From: Sporosarcina sp. ANT_H38
GTDB lineage: Bacteria > Bacillota > Bacilli > Bacillales_A > Planococcaceae
Reading direction: 5' to 3'
NCBI RefSeq assembly: GCF_008369195.1
Contig: NZ_VOBC01000002.1
Location: 620,001 to 684,000, forward strand
DNA: 64,000 nucleotides
Each line of letters starts with the position of its first letter. Within the stretch, counting starts at the first letter, position 1. The notes beneath the pieces are model-generated. The model saw nothing but the letters and a program-made list of their open reading frames with translations, did not search any database and was not told where the DNA came from. Both the position numbers and the translations under genes were made by a program. Positions 24,287-32,845 of this stretch are shown here, piece by piece.

Positions 24287-24853
24287 ATGGACATAACAAT
24301 TCGACAAGCACAACCGGCTGATGCCGAACAAGCCGCGCCACTTATTATCGATGCAATCGGCGATATCGCTAAAAGAATGACAGGTGAAAAAGAATGGGAC
24401 AAGGTGGAGCAGGAACTATGCGTCCTGTTTAAGCGTGAGGATAACCGACACTCCCATCTCTATACATACATTGCGGAGCTGGATGAAAAAGTAGCTGGTA
24501 TTATGGTGCTCTACGCTGGTGCGGATGCCCTCGAACTCGACCAGAACTTAAGTGAGTGGCTTGCTAAAAAAGGGACCGCCAACTCCGAAGTAGACGCTGA
24601 ATCATTAGCTGACGAACTTTACATCGATACTGTTTGTATTGATCCTGCATTTCGAGGTCAGGGAATAGGTACAACATTGTTTGAGTATGCAGAAGAAGTC
24701 GCGAAACAAAAAAATAGTGCAAAGCTTTCTTTAAACGTCGAAACAGAAAAAGAATCGGCTATCCGCCTCTACAAGAGGCTGGGTTATGAAATCGTCTCAC
24801 CATGGACAATTATTGGTGAACCGTTTCATCATATGGTGAAAATTATTAATTAA
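24287..24853 (+). CDS. GNAT family N-acetyltransferase
   Basis: 188 residues. Motif A, the acetyl-CoA pyrophosphate loop, is CIDPAFRGQGIGTTLFEYAE (about residues 123-142); motif B is LNVETEKESAIRLYKRLGYE. The N-terminus MDITIRQAQPADAEQAAPLI is typical. AGAAGGAGG lies about 10 bases before the ATG. The substrate cannot be predicted. Confidence 0.9.
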   Translation: MDITIRQAQPADAEQAAPLIIDAIGDIAKRMTGEKEWDKVEQELCVLFKREDNRHSHLYTYIAELDEKVAGIMVLYAGADALELDQNLSEWLAKKGTANSEVDAESLADELYIDTVCIDPAFRGQGIGTTLFEYAEEVAKQKNSAKLSLNVETEKESAIRLYKRLGYEIVSPWTIIGEPFHHMVKIIN

Positions 24854-24856
24854 GAA

Positions 24857-24925
24857 AAGCGCAAGCGCCTTGAGCTGGGGCTAGACACTAGTCCAGGATG
24901 AAAAACTTATACTTTCTTATCCCAT
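24857..24925. repeat. Dispersed intergenic repeat (copy downstream of the GNAT gene)
   Basis: AAAGCGCAAGCGCCTTGAGC, then GGGGCTAGACACTAGTCC and ACTTTCTTATCC. Related sequences occur at 5123-5187, 9025-9085, 49402-49430 and inside 57560-57730. Confidence 0.65.
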
Positions 24926-24932
24926 AAAATAT

Positions 24933-24975
24933 AAACCGCCTTCTGATTTCTCCATTAGAAATCAAAAGGCGGTTT
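24933..24975 (-). terminator. Bidirectional terminator after the FMN reductase gene
   Basis: AAACCGCCTT...AAGGCGGTTT stem extended by TGATTTCT/AGAAATCA; T runs on both sides. Confidence 0.9.
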
Positions 24976-24982
24976 TCTTTCT

Positions 24983-25528
24983 TTATTTAATTTCTTGCTC
25001 TTTAACGAAAGTAATAAACTTATCAACGACTTGATCTAAAAACTTGAGTGTGCCCTCATCTCTCAGTCCACCGTCTAGGAACTTTTGTCCAGCTGATCCA
25101 ATGAAGATTTCATTTCCCGCAGGAGGTAGTGTAGTTGCTTGGATACTCTGTAAAACCTGTCGTAAGTGCATTTGTGCTCTTACCGTTCCTAACACTCCTT
25201 GGGAAACCCCCATCGGCAACACCGGTTTTCCTACTATCGGCTTGTCCACTCTGGATAGCCACTCCAATGCATTTTTCAAAACACCCGACATCGACCAGTT
25301 GAATTCAGGTGTGCTAATGATGACAGCATCCGCTTCAGCAATCATTTTCTTGTAGTTCTGTACTATCTCTGAAGGTGAATTTTCCTCATCCTCATTATAG
25401 AACGGCAAATTTCCGATATCCGCAATTTCGACTTCGAAAAGGTGACCGTATCTCTTTTCAATCGTTTTCACTAATTGCATGTTTAAAGAATCTTTTCGTA
25501 AACTCCCGACAATCGCTACAATTTTCAT
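24983..25528 (-). CDS. NADPH-dependent FMN reductase (flavodoxin-like)
   Basis: 181 residues. KIVAIVGSLRKDSLNMQLVK is the FMN phosphate-binding GSLRxxS motif, followed by VIISTPEFNWSMSGVLKNAL, which stacks on the flavin. The start at 25528 has GGGAGAG upstream; a form ten codons longer lacks a ribosome site. These enzymes reduce quinones, azo dyes, chromate or FMN with NAD(P)H. Monocistronic. Confidence 0.9.
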   Translation of the reverse strand: MKIVAIVGSLRKDSLNMQLVKTIEKRYGHLFEVEIADIGNLPFYNEDEENSPSEIVQNYKKMIAEADAVIISTPEFNWSMSGVLKNALEWLSRVDKPIVGKPVLPMGVSQGVLGTVRAQMHLRQVLQSIQATTLPPAGNEIFIGSAGQKFLDGGLRDEGTLKFLDQVVDKFITFVKEQEIK

Positions 25529-26244
25529 CAAGTTCTCTCCCTTTTTTACACATACCATTCTTTAACATGTATTTTACACCATACTCTTCATTCTTATCTA
25601 CCGTTCGACTCGACTTTGATTATAAATTTCCCCATATGAATTAATCTCATAATAGGGTTATTAAACTGGAAAATGAACAATGTTGATTTCCGCTTCGGGT
25701 GGATTCTTTCCGCGGGCACGGCTTCAGCCTCCTCGTCATTTCACTCCATTTTCGGCACTCTAGTACTTTGTACAATGTGTTCCCTCCTTACTTTTAGCAA
25801 AGAATATGCATCTAATCATGTGATACCCTATAGAAAGTGACACTTCTTTAAGATAAATTAGAAAAAACAATAGAGATAGCATCAGCACTCTATGTACTTT
25901 TGCATTGGGAGCGCGACGGATGAAGGACAAACCTACAGTTCCAGACATCTCCGTGATCGTAATAGAAGTCAGTTAATCCAAATCGACCCAAAAGCGCGAC
26001 TATACAAGTAGCGGTCTGGGGGGTGTTCAAGTTATTTACTGGTTAATTTTAGTTAATTCTGGTTAATCAATAGACGTGATTTTTATTGGAAATAACTAGC
26101 TAATCATTAAGCCTGATAGTATAATGCTATTGTTCAAACGAGAATTATTAATTTCATAGGCACAAGAATATTTCATATGACATTCGGATAATCTATGTGA
26201 TTATTCATTTTTCAATTGAAAAAGATGAGGAAGTATAATTTTGT
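25529..26244. other. Intergenic region with a repeat copy
   Basis: About 715 bases. Copy one of an 80-bp direct repeat lies at 25634-25713. A 62-codon frame at 25760-25948 (minus) lacks a ribosome site and shares ATCCGTCGCGCTC with the non-coding region at 16728, so it was not accepted as a gene. Confidence 0.7.
25634..25713 (+). repeat. Direct repeat, left copy, upstream of the orphan sensor kinase
   Basis: Shares TATGAATTAAT-TCATAATAGG, GTTATTAAACTGG and ACAATGTTGATTTCC with 27615-27697; the copies differ at about a dozen positions. Confidence 0.85.
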
Positions 26245-27558
26245 ATGAAAAATCATAAAATAAAACTAATTTTAGTATTATCTGCAGTTTTGTTATTGTT
26301 TTTTACAAGTTTAAATGTCTTTACCTCATATGTGAAGATGAAAAAGACGGTTGAAGAGTCAATCGCGAATCAAAGTCTTGCAGCTGCCGAATCCATTGCG
26401 TCTGCGCTAAATAAAGAAACGTATCAGAAATTTTTGAATGACCCAGTAAAAAATGAATATTATTGGGAATTAACAAACTACTTAGTTGATGCAAGAGAAA
26501 AACTGGGTGCATTATTTGTGTATACATTGAAAATCGATAATCCAAAAGTATCGACTATAATGATAGGCGGATTACCCAAGGAATTAGATGATAGCTATAG
26601 CATTGGTGCGGTTTGTACAGTACCTGAAAAGCAGGTCAAAAGAGCTTTTGAAGGCAATACATATGTTACAAATATAATTGAGGATGCCGATTTTGGCTCT
26701 TATCTTTCTGTTGGAGTGCCGATAAAGGATGAAGCAGGAAAGGTCATGGGATACTTAGGTATCGATATTAGTGTTGATACACTTAATGATATAAAAGGGA
26801 CAGTACTGAAAAATAATATCCTTCTCTTCATCTTTAATGGTGCCTTTATTTTGGTCGTAATCGGATCCTTCTTTTTATTGCAAAGATGGTATCAAAAAGA
26901 AGTGGCAAAGGCAGTCGGGTATACAGAAGATACATACCAAGCTGAACTTAAAACGTTAATCACTTCCATATCTTCTTTAAGACATGATTTCACCAATCAT
27001 ATTCAGGTTTTACATGGGCTGCTTCAACTAGGGGAATCTAAGCAGGCTCAGCAATACGTATCATCTTTGTCTAAAGAAGTTCTGGCGATAGAATCTCTAA
27101 AGTTAAATATAGATCATCCTGGTCTTTCAATCCTATTGCAAACAAAGAAACTGACTGCACAAAATTATCATATTGATATGAATTTCACGGTTTCTCATGA
27201 TGAATTCGACAAAATAAAAACAACAGATTTAATCATAATACTTTCGAATTTAATTGATAATGCAATTGATGCAACAATTGCATTACCTGAAGCTGAACGT
27301 GAAATAGCAATTAGCTGTAAAAAGGATGTTACGCAGTATGTATTTAAGATTACGAATACGGGCCCTGAAATTATTGAGAATGAACATATTTTTGAACAAG
27401 GATATTCAACAAAAAAAGCAGAACAAGGAAAGATAAGAGGGCAAGGTTTATTTATTGTGAAGGAAGTTGTGAATAGATATAACGGGAAATTATCAATTGA
27501 TTCACTAAACGAACTAGAGACTATAGCCATTGTGGAAATCCCTCTAAAGAAAAATTGA
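26245..27558 (+). CDS. Orphan sensor histidine kinase of the SpoOB/CitA-DctS type
   Basis: 437 residues. Two membrane helices (about 7-27 and 190-212) enclose a 160-residue extracellular domain with a single-Cache/PAS-like layout (SYLSVGVPIKDEAGKVMGYL). The phosphoacceptor is His247 in SLRHDFTNHIQVLHGLLQLG, the SPOB_a form, followed by an HATPase domain with N-box NLIDNAIDAT and G-box RGQGLFIVKEVVNRYNG. No response regulator gene is adjacent, so the partner lies elsewhere. GAGGAAG lies 10 bases before the ATG. The flanking direct repeats at 25634 and 27615 suggest the segment was inserted or excised as a unit. Confidence 0.9.
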   Translation: MKNHKIKLILVLSAVLLLFFTSLNVFTSYVKMKKTVEESIANQSLAAAESIASALNKETYQKFLNDPVKNEYYWELTNYLVDAREKLGALFVYTLKIDNPKVSTIMIGGLPKELDDSYSIGAVCTVPEKQVKRAFEGNTYVTNIIEDADFGSYLSVGVPIKDEAGKVMGYLGIDISVDTLNDIKGTVLKNNILLFIFNGAFILVVIGSFFLLQRWYQKEVAKAVGYTEDTYQAELKTLITSISSLRHDFTNHIQVLHGLLQLGESKQAQQYVSSLSKEVLAIESLKLNIDHPGLSILLQTKKLTAQNYHIDMNFTVSHDEFDKIKTTDLIIILSNLIDNAIDATIALPEAEREIAISCKKDVTQYVFKITNTGPEIIENEHIFEQGYSTKKAEQGKIRGQGLFIVKEVVNRYNGKLSIDSLNELETIAIVEIPLKKN

Positions 27559-27568
27559 ATGAAAGTGT

Positions 27569-27602
27569 AAACTCCCTTCTACTTATTGTGGGGAGTTTTT
27601 TC
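27569..27602 (+). terminator. Terminator of the sensor kinase gene
   Basis: AACTCCC ... GGGAGTT stem followed by T6, 12 bases after the stop. Confidence 0.85.
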
Positions 27603-27614
27603 ATGAAATGTTCC

Positions 27615-27697
27615 TATATGAATTAATTTCATAATAGGGTTATTAAACTGGGAAAAACGAACAATGTTGATTTCCACTTCAGATGGACGCTTTCCGC
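27615..27697 (+). repeat. Direct repeat, right copy, downstream of the orphan sensor kinase
   Basis: Second copy of the repeat at 25634-25713, same orientation, about 2 kb away. Confidence 0.85.
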
Positions 27698-28023
27698 TAC
27701 ACTCAACGAGAGTAGTCTGAAATATTGACAGACAATGAATAAATAGATGAATTATATCTTTCGTCTTTTCACAAAAAAATTAGTAAGTATTAAATTGATT
27801 CGTATATGTCGAAATATAGAATTCCTTTCAATCCATTGCGGCGCTTCAGGGGTCCTCCCGCTGTCCTATCACTCCTACGGCTACCCTTGGTAAGGCGCCC
27901 ACGCTCTGTATATACACGGATTCATTTGCTCAATTTATATGCCTGAAAACTTTTTAGTGTTTCTAAGGGTAAGTATAGTAAGAGCAACAAAATTCCGTTG
28001 TTTTTGGAAGGAGTGAAACCCGA

Positions 28024-28560
28024 ATGGAGATAGCAAAATTGATACGAAATATACAGACCGGTGACAAAGACTCGTTTCGCGAATTTTACGAAGCATATGC
28101 AGACTATGCAATTCGAACAGCTTCAGCTATAACTCGTAACCGTGAAATGGCCAAAGATGCAGTACAGGAAACGTTCATTCGAGTATACCGGCAAATCGGT
28201 AGCTACAACCCTGAATTGCCCTTTGATCCGTGGTTTTACAGAATCTTGATGAATGAATGTCTTCGGTACATAAAGAAAGAGTCCCCACTTTCAAAATTTA
28301 AACATACCGACTTGGAAAATGCCCCATCCATTGCCGAAGAATCTTTCGATCATCTTTCCGATTTATACAATACGATTCAATCGCTTGATGACACGCACCG
28401 GGTTCCAATCATTTTAAAATATGTCATGGGCTTTACCGAAAAAGAAATTGCGGACATTCTAGGGCTAAATCACAATACAGTAAAGTCGAGACTGTTTAAA
28501 GGTAGAAAACGACTAAAAGAACAGTTAGACCCGACAGAGAAGGAGGAGGGACCACAATGA
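28024..28560 (+). CDS. ECF-type RNA polymerase sigma factor
   Basis: 178 residues. Region 2: FREFYEAYADYAIRTASAIT and DAVQETFIRVYRQIGSY (core binding and -10 recognition); region 4: LDDTHRVPIILKYVMGFTEK followed by EIADILGLNHNTVKSRLFKG, the -35-binding helix-turn-helix. GGAAGGAG lies about 9 bases before the ATG. The stop overlaps the next gene as ATGA, which encodes a membrane protein in the usual anti-sigma position, so the pair is a sigma/anti-sigma switch responding to an envelope signal. Confidence 0.93.
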   Translation: MEIAKLIRNIQTGDKDSFREFYEAYADYAIRTASAITRNREMAKDAVQETFIRVYRQIGSYNPELPFDPWFYRILMNECLRYIKKESPLSKFKHTDLENAPSIAEESFDHLSDLYNTIQSLDDTHRVPIILKYVMGFTEKEIADILGLNHNTVKSRLFKGRKRLKEQLDPTEKEEGPQ

Positions 28561-29309
28561 GTAACTTCGACAAACTAGCAAAAGAGATTCTTGATAAACG
28601 CACTGAACAAGAAACGATTGGTCTAAAAGATGAAATATGGAACGGTGTAGAAAAAGAATTATTCAGCGAAGAGAGCGTTAACAAAGGGGATGTGAAGAAC
28701 ATGAAAAAGAAAAATCGCGTAGTTCCCATTATCATTACAACTGCCGCCGCCCTGCTCATCGCATTCAGTTTACAAACGGATACAGGAATGGCATTTATGA
28801 AAGGCATTAAAGATTTGTTTGTCCCTACAAAGGAAGTTATTCAAAGCATTGAAGGAACGGACGAGGCAACAAGCGTAAATTTGAATGAAGGTGCAAATTC
28901 CGAATACATCATTTATGTCGATGAAACACGCTATAAAATGATCAACGGCGAAAAAGCAGACGTCATTACAACAATTGAACCCCTTCCAGAAAAGTACCCG
29001 AAAGTGACAATGGAAGTTAGACAAGTAGCTGATCAGATACCAGAAGATCTTGTTAAAAAAATTGAAGCGGAGTTAAAGAGAGACTTCCCGGAACTAGAAG
29101 CAGTCAAAACCGTAACAGAACCAGTCGAAGGCTATTTATTGCACGGATTGAACGGCAGCGATTGGGATGCTAAAGTTGTTCATGCCTATGTTATCAGCAA
29201 CGGTAAAGACGGTAGCTACATCATTACAGAAAACTATTTCTTGGAGGCTGCCGAAGGCCACGGCGCAAGGTTCCACCATATGTTGGAAAGCTTTGAGATA
29301 GTAGAATAA
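28557..29309 (+). CDS. Membrane-anchored anti-sigma factor (probable)
   Basis: 250 residues. A cytosolic N-terminal segment of about 53 residues (EILDKRTEQETIGLKDEIWN) precedes one membrane helix (VVPIIITTAAALLIAFSL, about 54-71) and a 175-residue extracellular domain without a recognised family. The layout and the ATGA overlap with the sigma gene support an anti-sigma role. No zinc-binding HxxxCxxC motif (ZAS type) is seen in the cytosolic part. Confidence 0.75.
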   Translation: MSNFDKLAKEILDKRTEQETIGLKDEIWNGVEKELFSEESVNKGDVKNMKKKNRVVPIIITTAAALLIAFSLQTDTGMAFMKGIKDLFVPTKEVIQSIEGTDEATSVNLNEGANSEYIIYVDETRYKMINGEKADVITTIEPLPEKYPKVTMEVRQVADQIPEDLVKKIEAELKRDFPELEAVKTVTEPVEGYLLHGLNGSDWDAKVVHAYVISNGKDGSYIITENYFLEAAEGHGARFHHMLESFEIVE

Positions 29310-30058
29310 AGAAATAGTAAAAGAGGATTGGATATACAATAACATGGATCTATTATTAGAAAAAAAGGAAAATAACTTTAACAATCACACTTTTTTCAAC
29401 GATAAAAAAAGCATCGTTTTATAACCCGTTCAGTTGATTAGTACAAAACACATTATGAAATAGACCGCTAATTCGTATATGGATTAGCAGTCTTTAAAAC
29501 GCCTAACCATCAACCACTACAAACAAATCACACTTAGTTCGACAATAAAATTAACACACGTGTATTTTGCAAAAACGAAGTACAGAGAATTGCAAAGGAT
29601 TTGTACATAGTTTTGCAAAGTATAATGCGGACTCTAAGTTGATTTGAAACGGAGCCTCTACAGGCAAGATGCACGAGCTAAGAAGCCAGTCACCACAAGG
29701 ACTCTACTCTGCTAATGCAGCCTATCATGCACGCCTCTCCATGTGAAATCTTGCTCAAATCGGTATGTATTTTTCTTTTCAATTCTCTGCATCATCATAT
29801 TGCGATACTATGTACTGTTATTTTGCATTACACAACACGATATTTTCAACTTACAATAATTATTGTAAGTTGAAAATATCGTGTTAAAACCGTTGCTAAT
29901 TCATTGCTCAAATTGAAGGGAAATAGAGATGGCAAAGACGAGATTTATTCTACAAAAAAAACACTGAAAACAATTCAGCGTTTTAGTTTTTATAAGTAAG
30001 ATCTTCTTCCTTCTTCAACTAAAACACCAGTTAGTTAAGTAATGTACCTCACAATTTT
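29310..30058. other. Intergenic region with a 52-bp palindrome
   Basis: About 750 bases with no supported gene. A hairpin at 29462-29494 (CGCTAAT/ATTAGCAG type stem) and the perfect palindrome at 29834-29885 are the only structures seen. Confidence 0.7.
29834..29885. repeat. 52-bp perfect palindrome
   Basis: All 26 base pairs match about the centre at 29859/29860; the left arm begins AACACGATATTTTCAACTTA. There is no spacer. It is AT-rich, stands alone between genes, and does not end in a T run. Confidence 0.92.
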
Positions 30059-30349
30059 TTATTCTTTAAATGATAACCCTTCTTCTTCTAATGAGGTTCT
30101 CATAGTCGGTAAGGAAGCTGGTCCAATACCGTGAATTTTTAATATTTCTTTTTCAGTGAATCTAGATAGTTCTTGCAAAGTGTTAACCCCTTCGTGAACT
30201 AATGCATTTCTTGCAGGTGAACTTAGTTTCGAAAGGAATCCACTTTCAGGCTTGTTCTCTTTATCACAGATAGGACAACTTAGACATTCACTACTTTTGT
30301 AAAACTTATGTCCCTTTCCGCAAACCCTTAGACTTTTTTCTACTGTCAA
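30059..30349 (-). CDS. Zinc-ribbon plus RNA polymerase alpha C-terminal-domain-like protein
   Basis: 96 residues in two parts. Residues about 1-32 carry CGKGH...CLSCPICD, a likely zinc ribbon. Residues about 40-96 (FLSKLSSPARNALVHEGVNT, LQELSRFTEKEILKIHGIGP, ASLPTMRTSLEEEGLSF) match the helix-hairpin-helix alpha-CTD of RNA polymerase, which binds UP elements and activators. A free-standing alpha-CTD could bind DNA or compete for regulator contacts; this is inference. GGAGGGATT lies about 10 bases before the start. Confidence 0.85.
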   Translation of the reverse strand: MTVEKSLRVCGKGHKFYKSSECLSCPICDKENKPESGFLSKLSSPARNALVHEGVNTLQELSRFTEKEILKIHGIGPASLPTMRTSLEEEGLSFKE

Positions 30350-30498
30350 ACTAATCCCTCCAAGTAAATTCCATATTCAATTTAAAAATACTATTCATTC
30401 TCTGCATATTCTATACACACCAGGTTAACATAACGCCAGTTCAGGGAAGTATTTAATAAGCAATTCTACCCTGTAAAGGCAGCCGCTTGTTGAACAAG

Positions 30499-31212
30499 CT
30501 AAATAAAGCGATATTTACGCGAAAATTGCGTGAAAACCAAAATAATCATTAACCCGACAACGAGATATCCTAATATATTTGGAGTAAGGATAAACATTAA
30601 TGCACCAAAGAAAATAGCCATTAAAGTGCTAACTGTAATTGATTGTACACTCGTAATCTTATCTTGAGTTAAATAATATAAAGTGAATGGTAGTGCTAAA
30701 GTAAATATCGGAATATAGATGATTAAAATAGATGATTTAAAAAGGGATAATGAAAGCACTGCTATTATATAACCTATTGACGTAGTAAGCGTTCTTCCTA
30801 CAAATACTTTACCTGAAAAATAGCCGTATAGCAGAATAAACATAATCGTTAAGCTGGTACAAATTCCTGTGAGTGAAACAAATGGATTGCCAATGATGAA
30901 AGCTAATATAGAGAGAAAAACTAAAGAAACGCAGGGTAATAGCAATATTGAAGGGTTCTGTACTTTTTCCACATTCATTACATTTGTAAAACCTACTAGA
31001 AGTAATAAAGTAAATGGAATCGTCAAATATCCTAATTCGATATGATTACCTAGAGGAATATGACTAACTTCGAGTTTACTGCCAATTATTATTACAAGTG
31101 ACGCACAAATTTGAGCAAGCACTCCCCAAATGCTTGATAAATTAAAAGCCTGAGTAAGCTTAGTTGTAATTACAATTAAAGTGATACCAATAAGTAAAGG
31201 TAAATATAACAA
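30499..31212 (-). CDS. WecA/TagO-like membrane protein lacking the catalytic residues
   Basis: 237 residues from a TTG at 31212 (GGGAGGGG 5 bases upstream), almost entirely membrane-spanning. The order of segments follows glycosyltransferase family 4 (MraY/WecA/TagO): IPLGNHIELGYLTIPFTLLL matches the loop before helix 4 of TagO. But the catalytic NxxDGxDGL motif is replaced by NVMNVEKVQNPS and FMGDxG by FVGRTL, and the N-terminal helices of the family are absent. It should therefore not transfer sugar phosphates. It may be a decayed or repurposed paralogue. No glycan genes are adjacent. Confidence 0.7.
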   Translation of the reverse strand: MLYLPLLIGITLIVITTKLTQAFNLSSIWGVLAQICASLVIIIGSKLEVSHIPLGNHIELGYLTIPFTLLLLVGFTNVMNVEKVQNPSILLLPCVSLVFLSILAFIIGNPFVSLTGICTSLTIMFILLYGYFSGKVFVGRTLTTSIGYIIAVLSLSLFKSSILIIYIPIFTLALPFTLYYLTQDKITSVQSITVSTLMAIFFGALMFILTPNILGYLVVGLMIILVFTQFSRKYRFI

Positions 31213-31604
31213 ACTTTCCCCTCCCAAAATGACTCTTTAGTAAAAATAAACGCTAAATATTCCCACTTTTAATTATACAGTATATGTAAAAAATAACACA
31301 AATACCATGGTAATAATTTTTGAACTATTACACCCTTTAGCTGAATACGAATAGAAACGCTTATTAAATAAAGCACCCGTTCGTGAAAAACTTCTAATTA
31401 TATTTTCTGGTCACAATTAGAGTCCTTTTTTACAACAAAAAAACACGTATCAAAGTAGACATAATTGAATAATGCTCAATGCTAAAACGGACCAATTACT
31501 ATATATGTTTCCTCTATAATAATGCGTTGAAAAATTAAATTAAAAAAGAAAACTGCTTCCGTAATGTCAGATGCATACCACGAACTGTTATGCCTTTTTT
31601 AAAA
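31213..31604. other. Intergenic region
   Basis: About 390 AT-rich bases; TAAAGCACCCGTTCG at about 31369 belongs to a short dispersed repeat also seen near 30014 and 33693. No gene or terminator is evident. Confidence 0.5.
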
Positions 31605-31810
31605 CTAAAACGCCGCAATAACATTACCCAGTCCAAACATGACAATTGCGAGAACCCCAGGCATAACCCAACTATCAGGATATTCCTCGGCAAGGATTCC
31701 ACTACTTAACTTCACCATTTGAGTTCCGAACCAAATTGCGCTCGTCGCCAAAAAAAATCATAAACGCCTAGCATCCTTGCTCTTATTGTTTGCTTCATCT
31801 TCCATCTCAT
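31605..31810 (-). pseudogene. Small membrane protein gene with a frameshift in a homopolymer
   Basis: Starting at ATG 31810 (AAGGA 5 bases upstream) the frame reads MRWKMKQTIRARMLGVYDFF and then breaks at a run of eight A's on the plus strand (31750-31757). With one extra base the frame continues as LATSAIWFGTQMVKLSSGIL, through PGVLAIVMFGLGNVIAAF, to TAG at 31605, giving a 68-residue protein with two hydrophobic helices. It may be a true pseudogene, a phase-variable gene or a sequencing error. No family is recognised. Confidence 0.6.
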
Positions 31811-31877
31811 AGTTTCCTTAAAAAACCTACTACACTTCCACAATCTAGCCTTTTAATTCAAGAAGAAAAACATTTCT

Positions 31878-31907
31878 GTTCATCCACTAAAGCACTAGTG
31901 GATGAAC
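31878..31907 (-). terminator. Terminator of the yoaS-yozG-like unit
   Basis: Perfect 12-bp stem GTTCATCCACTA/TAGTGGATGAAC with loop AAGCAC; T-rich on both sides. Confidence 0.75.
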
Positions 31908-31927
31908 TAATATATTTTTTGATTTTA

Positions 31928-32149
31928 TTATCCTAGAGTGTCTTCATCACCTTTGTATTCTAAAATATCTCCAGGCTGACATTCTAAAGCCTTACAAATC
32001 GCCTCTAAAGTTGATAATCGAATCGCTTTTGCCTTTCCGTTTTTCAATATAGAAATATTCGCCATCGTTATGCCGACCTTCTCCGAAAGTTCTGTTACGC
32101 TCATTTTTCTTTTAGCCAGCATCACATCAATATTTATTATAATTGCCAT
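31928..32149 (-). CDS. Small Cro/C1-type HTH regulator (YozG-like)
   Basis: 73 residues. VMLAKRKMSVTELSEKVGIT and NISILKNGKAKAIRLSTLEA form the helix-turn-helix; the protein ends with the family's CKALECQPGDILEY. The start at 32149 has GAGGTGA 5-6 bases upstream; the GTG at 32158 lies inside that site. It follows the DUF2975 gene by 10 bases, the same pair as B. subtilis yoaS-yozG, so it probably regulates that membrane protein's operon. Confidence 0.9.
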   Translation of the reverse strand: MAIIINIDVMLAKRKMSVTELSEKVGITMANISILKNGKAKAIRLSTLEAICKALECQPGDILEYKGDEDTLG

Positions 32150-32159
32150 TGTTATCACC

Positions 32160-32636
32160 TCAGACTATTAAGTCATTTTCCGATTTTATATCAATCGCTT
32201 CTTGTAAAAGTCTTTGAAGAACAGCAGCAAATACTGCGATTACCATTGAGGCAAAGATAGGGACCATCCCGACTATTATGAGACCTGGTGCATCGTCTAG
32301 ATCTGCTACGAGAAAAACAAACGGTAAAATCAACAAATACAAACCACTGATTGTCATTGCACAGAATTTGATATTCCTTATAGACTTAACACATAATTCA
32401 GAGAAGGATTGATTCTTGTCAATATAGCATAAAAGTTTATAAGCCTGATACAATGCAACGAAAAACGGTATCACTGATACATACATGCCCATTATTATGG
32501 GATATAGTATATGGGCATAATTCGGATTCACAGAATTATTCGCTAACCATGGCAACCCAAATATGCACAAAGCAAGAACTGGGATTCCAATAAGAAAAAC
32601 AGCTATCTTTAAAAAGAGCGTTGAACCTTGTTTCAT
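32160..32636 (-). CDS. DUF2975 membrane protein (YoaS-like)
   Basis: 158 residues with four membrane helices. YQAYKLLCYIDKNQSFSELC followed by VKSIRNIKFCAM is the DUF2975 signature between helices 2 and 3. Function unknown; members are nearly always paired with a small HTH gene, as here. AGGTG precedes the ATG. Confidence 0.87.
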   Translation of the reverse strand: MKQGSTLFLKIAVFLIGIPVLALCIFGLPWLANNSVNPNYAHILYPIIMGMYVSVIPFFVALYQAYKLLCYIDKNQSFSELCVKSIRNIKFCAMTISGLYLLILPFVFLVADLDDAPGLIIVGMVPIFASMVIAVFAAVLQRLLQEAIDIKSENDLIV

Positions 32637-32811
32637 AAAAACACCTCACTTATTTATTGTTAATTTGATTTTAGCATATTTTTATCGTTTATCAATAAAT
32701 TATTGTTCTTAATAACCATATTTTTGTTGTTATATAAGATCGGACTGTAAAAAACATCAATTTAGTCGTTGAACGATCTTGTACGTTTCATACTCACCAG
32801 TTCACAAAAAT

Positions 32812-32845
32812 AAAACACGCTTCGGAAATTCTCCTAAGCGTGTTT
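32812..32845 (-). terminator. Terminator of the MEDS-domain gene
   Basis: 11-bp stem AAAACACGCTT/AAGCGTGTTTT with a 12-base loop; it lies against the stop codon. Confidence 0.85.

Larger units (their letters stand above)
27559..28023. other. Intergenic region before the ECF sigma gene
   Basis: About 465 bases: terminator, right direct repeat, and a GC-richer stretch (27836-27901) containing CGGCTACCCTTGGTAAGGCG. The reverse complement of 46945-46968 carries a related sequence, so this is probably another dispersed repeat. No gene seen. Confidence 0.6.

Noticed and set aside
25760..25948. 62-codon frame on the minus strand upstream of the sensor kinase
   Set aside because: No ribosome site; part of it matches non-coding sequence near 16728, so it is more likely repeat DNA.
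27930..28000. Autoregulatory ECF promoter upstream of the first sigma gene
   Set aside because: TGAAAA and GGGTA are present but the spacing and -10 do not match a known ECF consensus well enough.
29640..29760. Possible riboswitch in the 29.6-29.8 kb gap
   Set aside because: No known aptamer motif could be recognised and no gene follows on either strand within a suitable distance.
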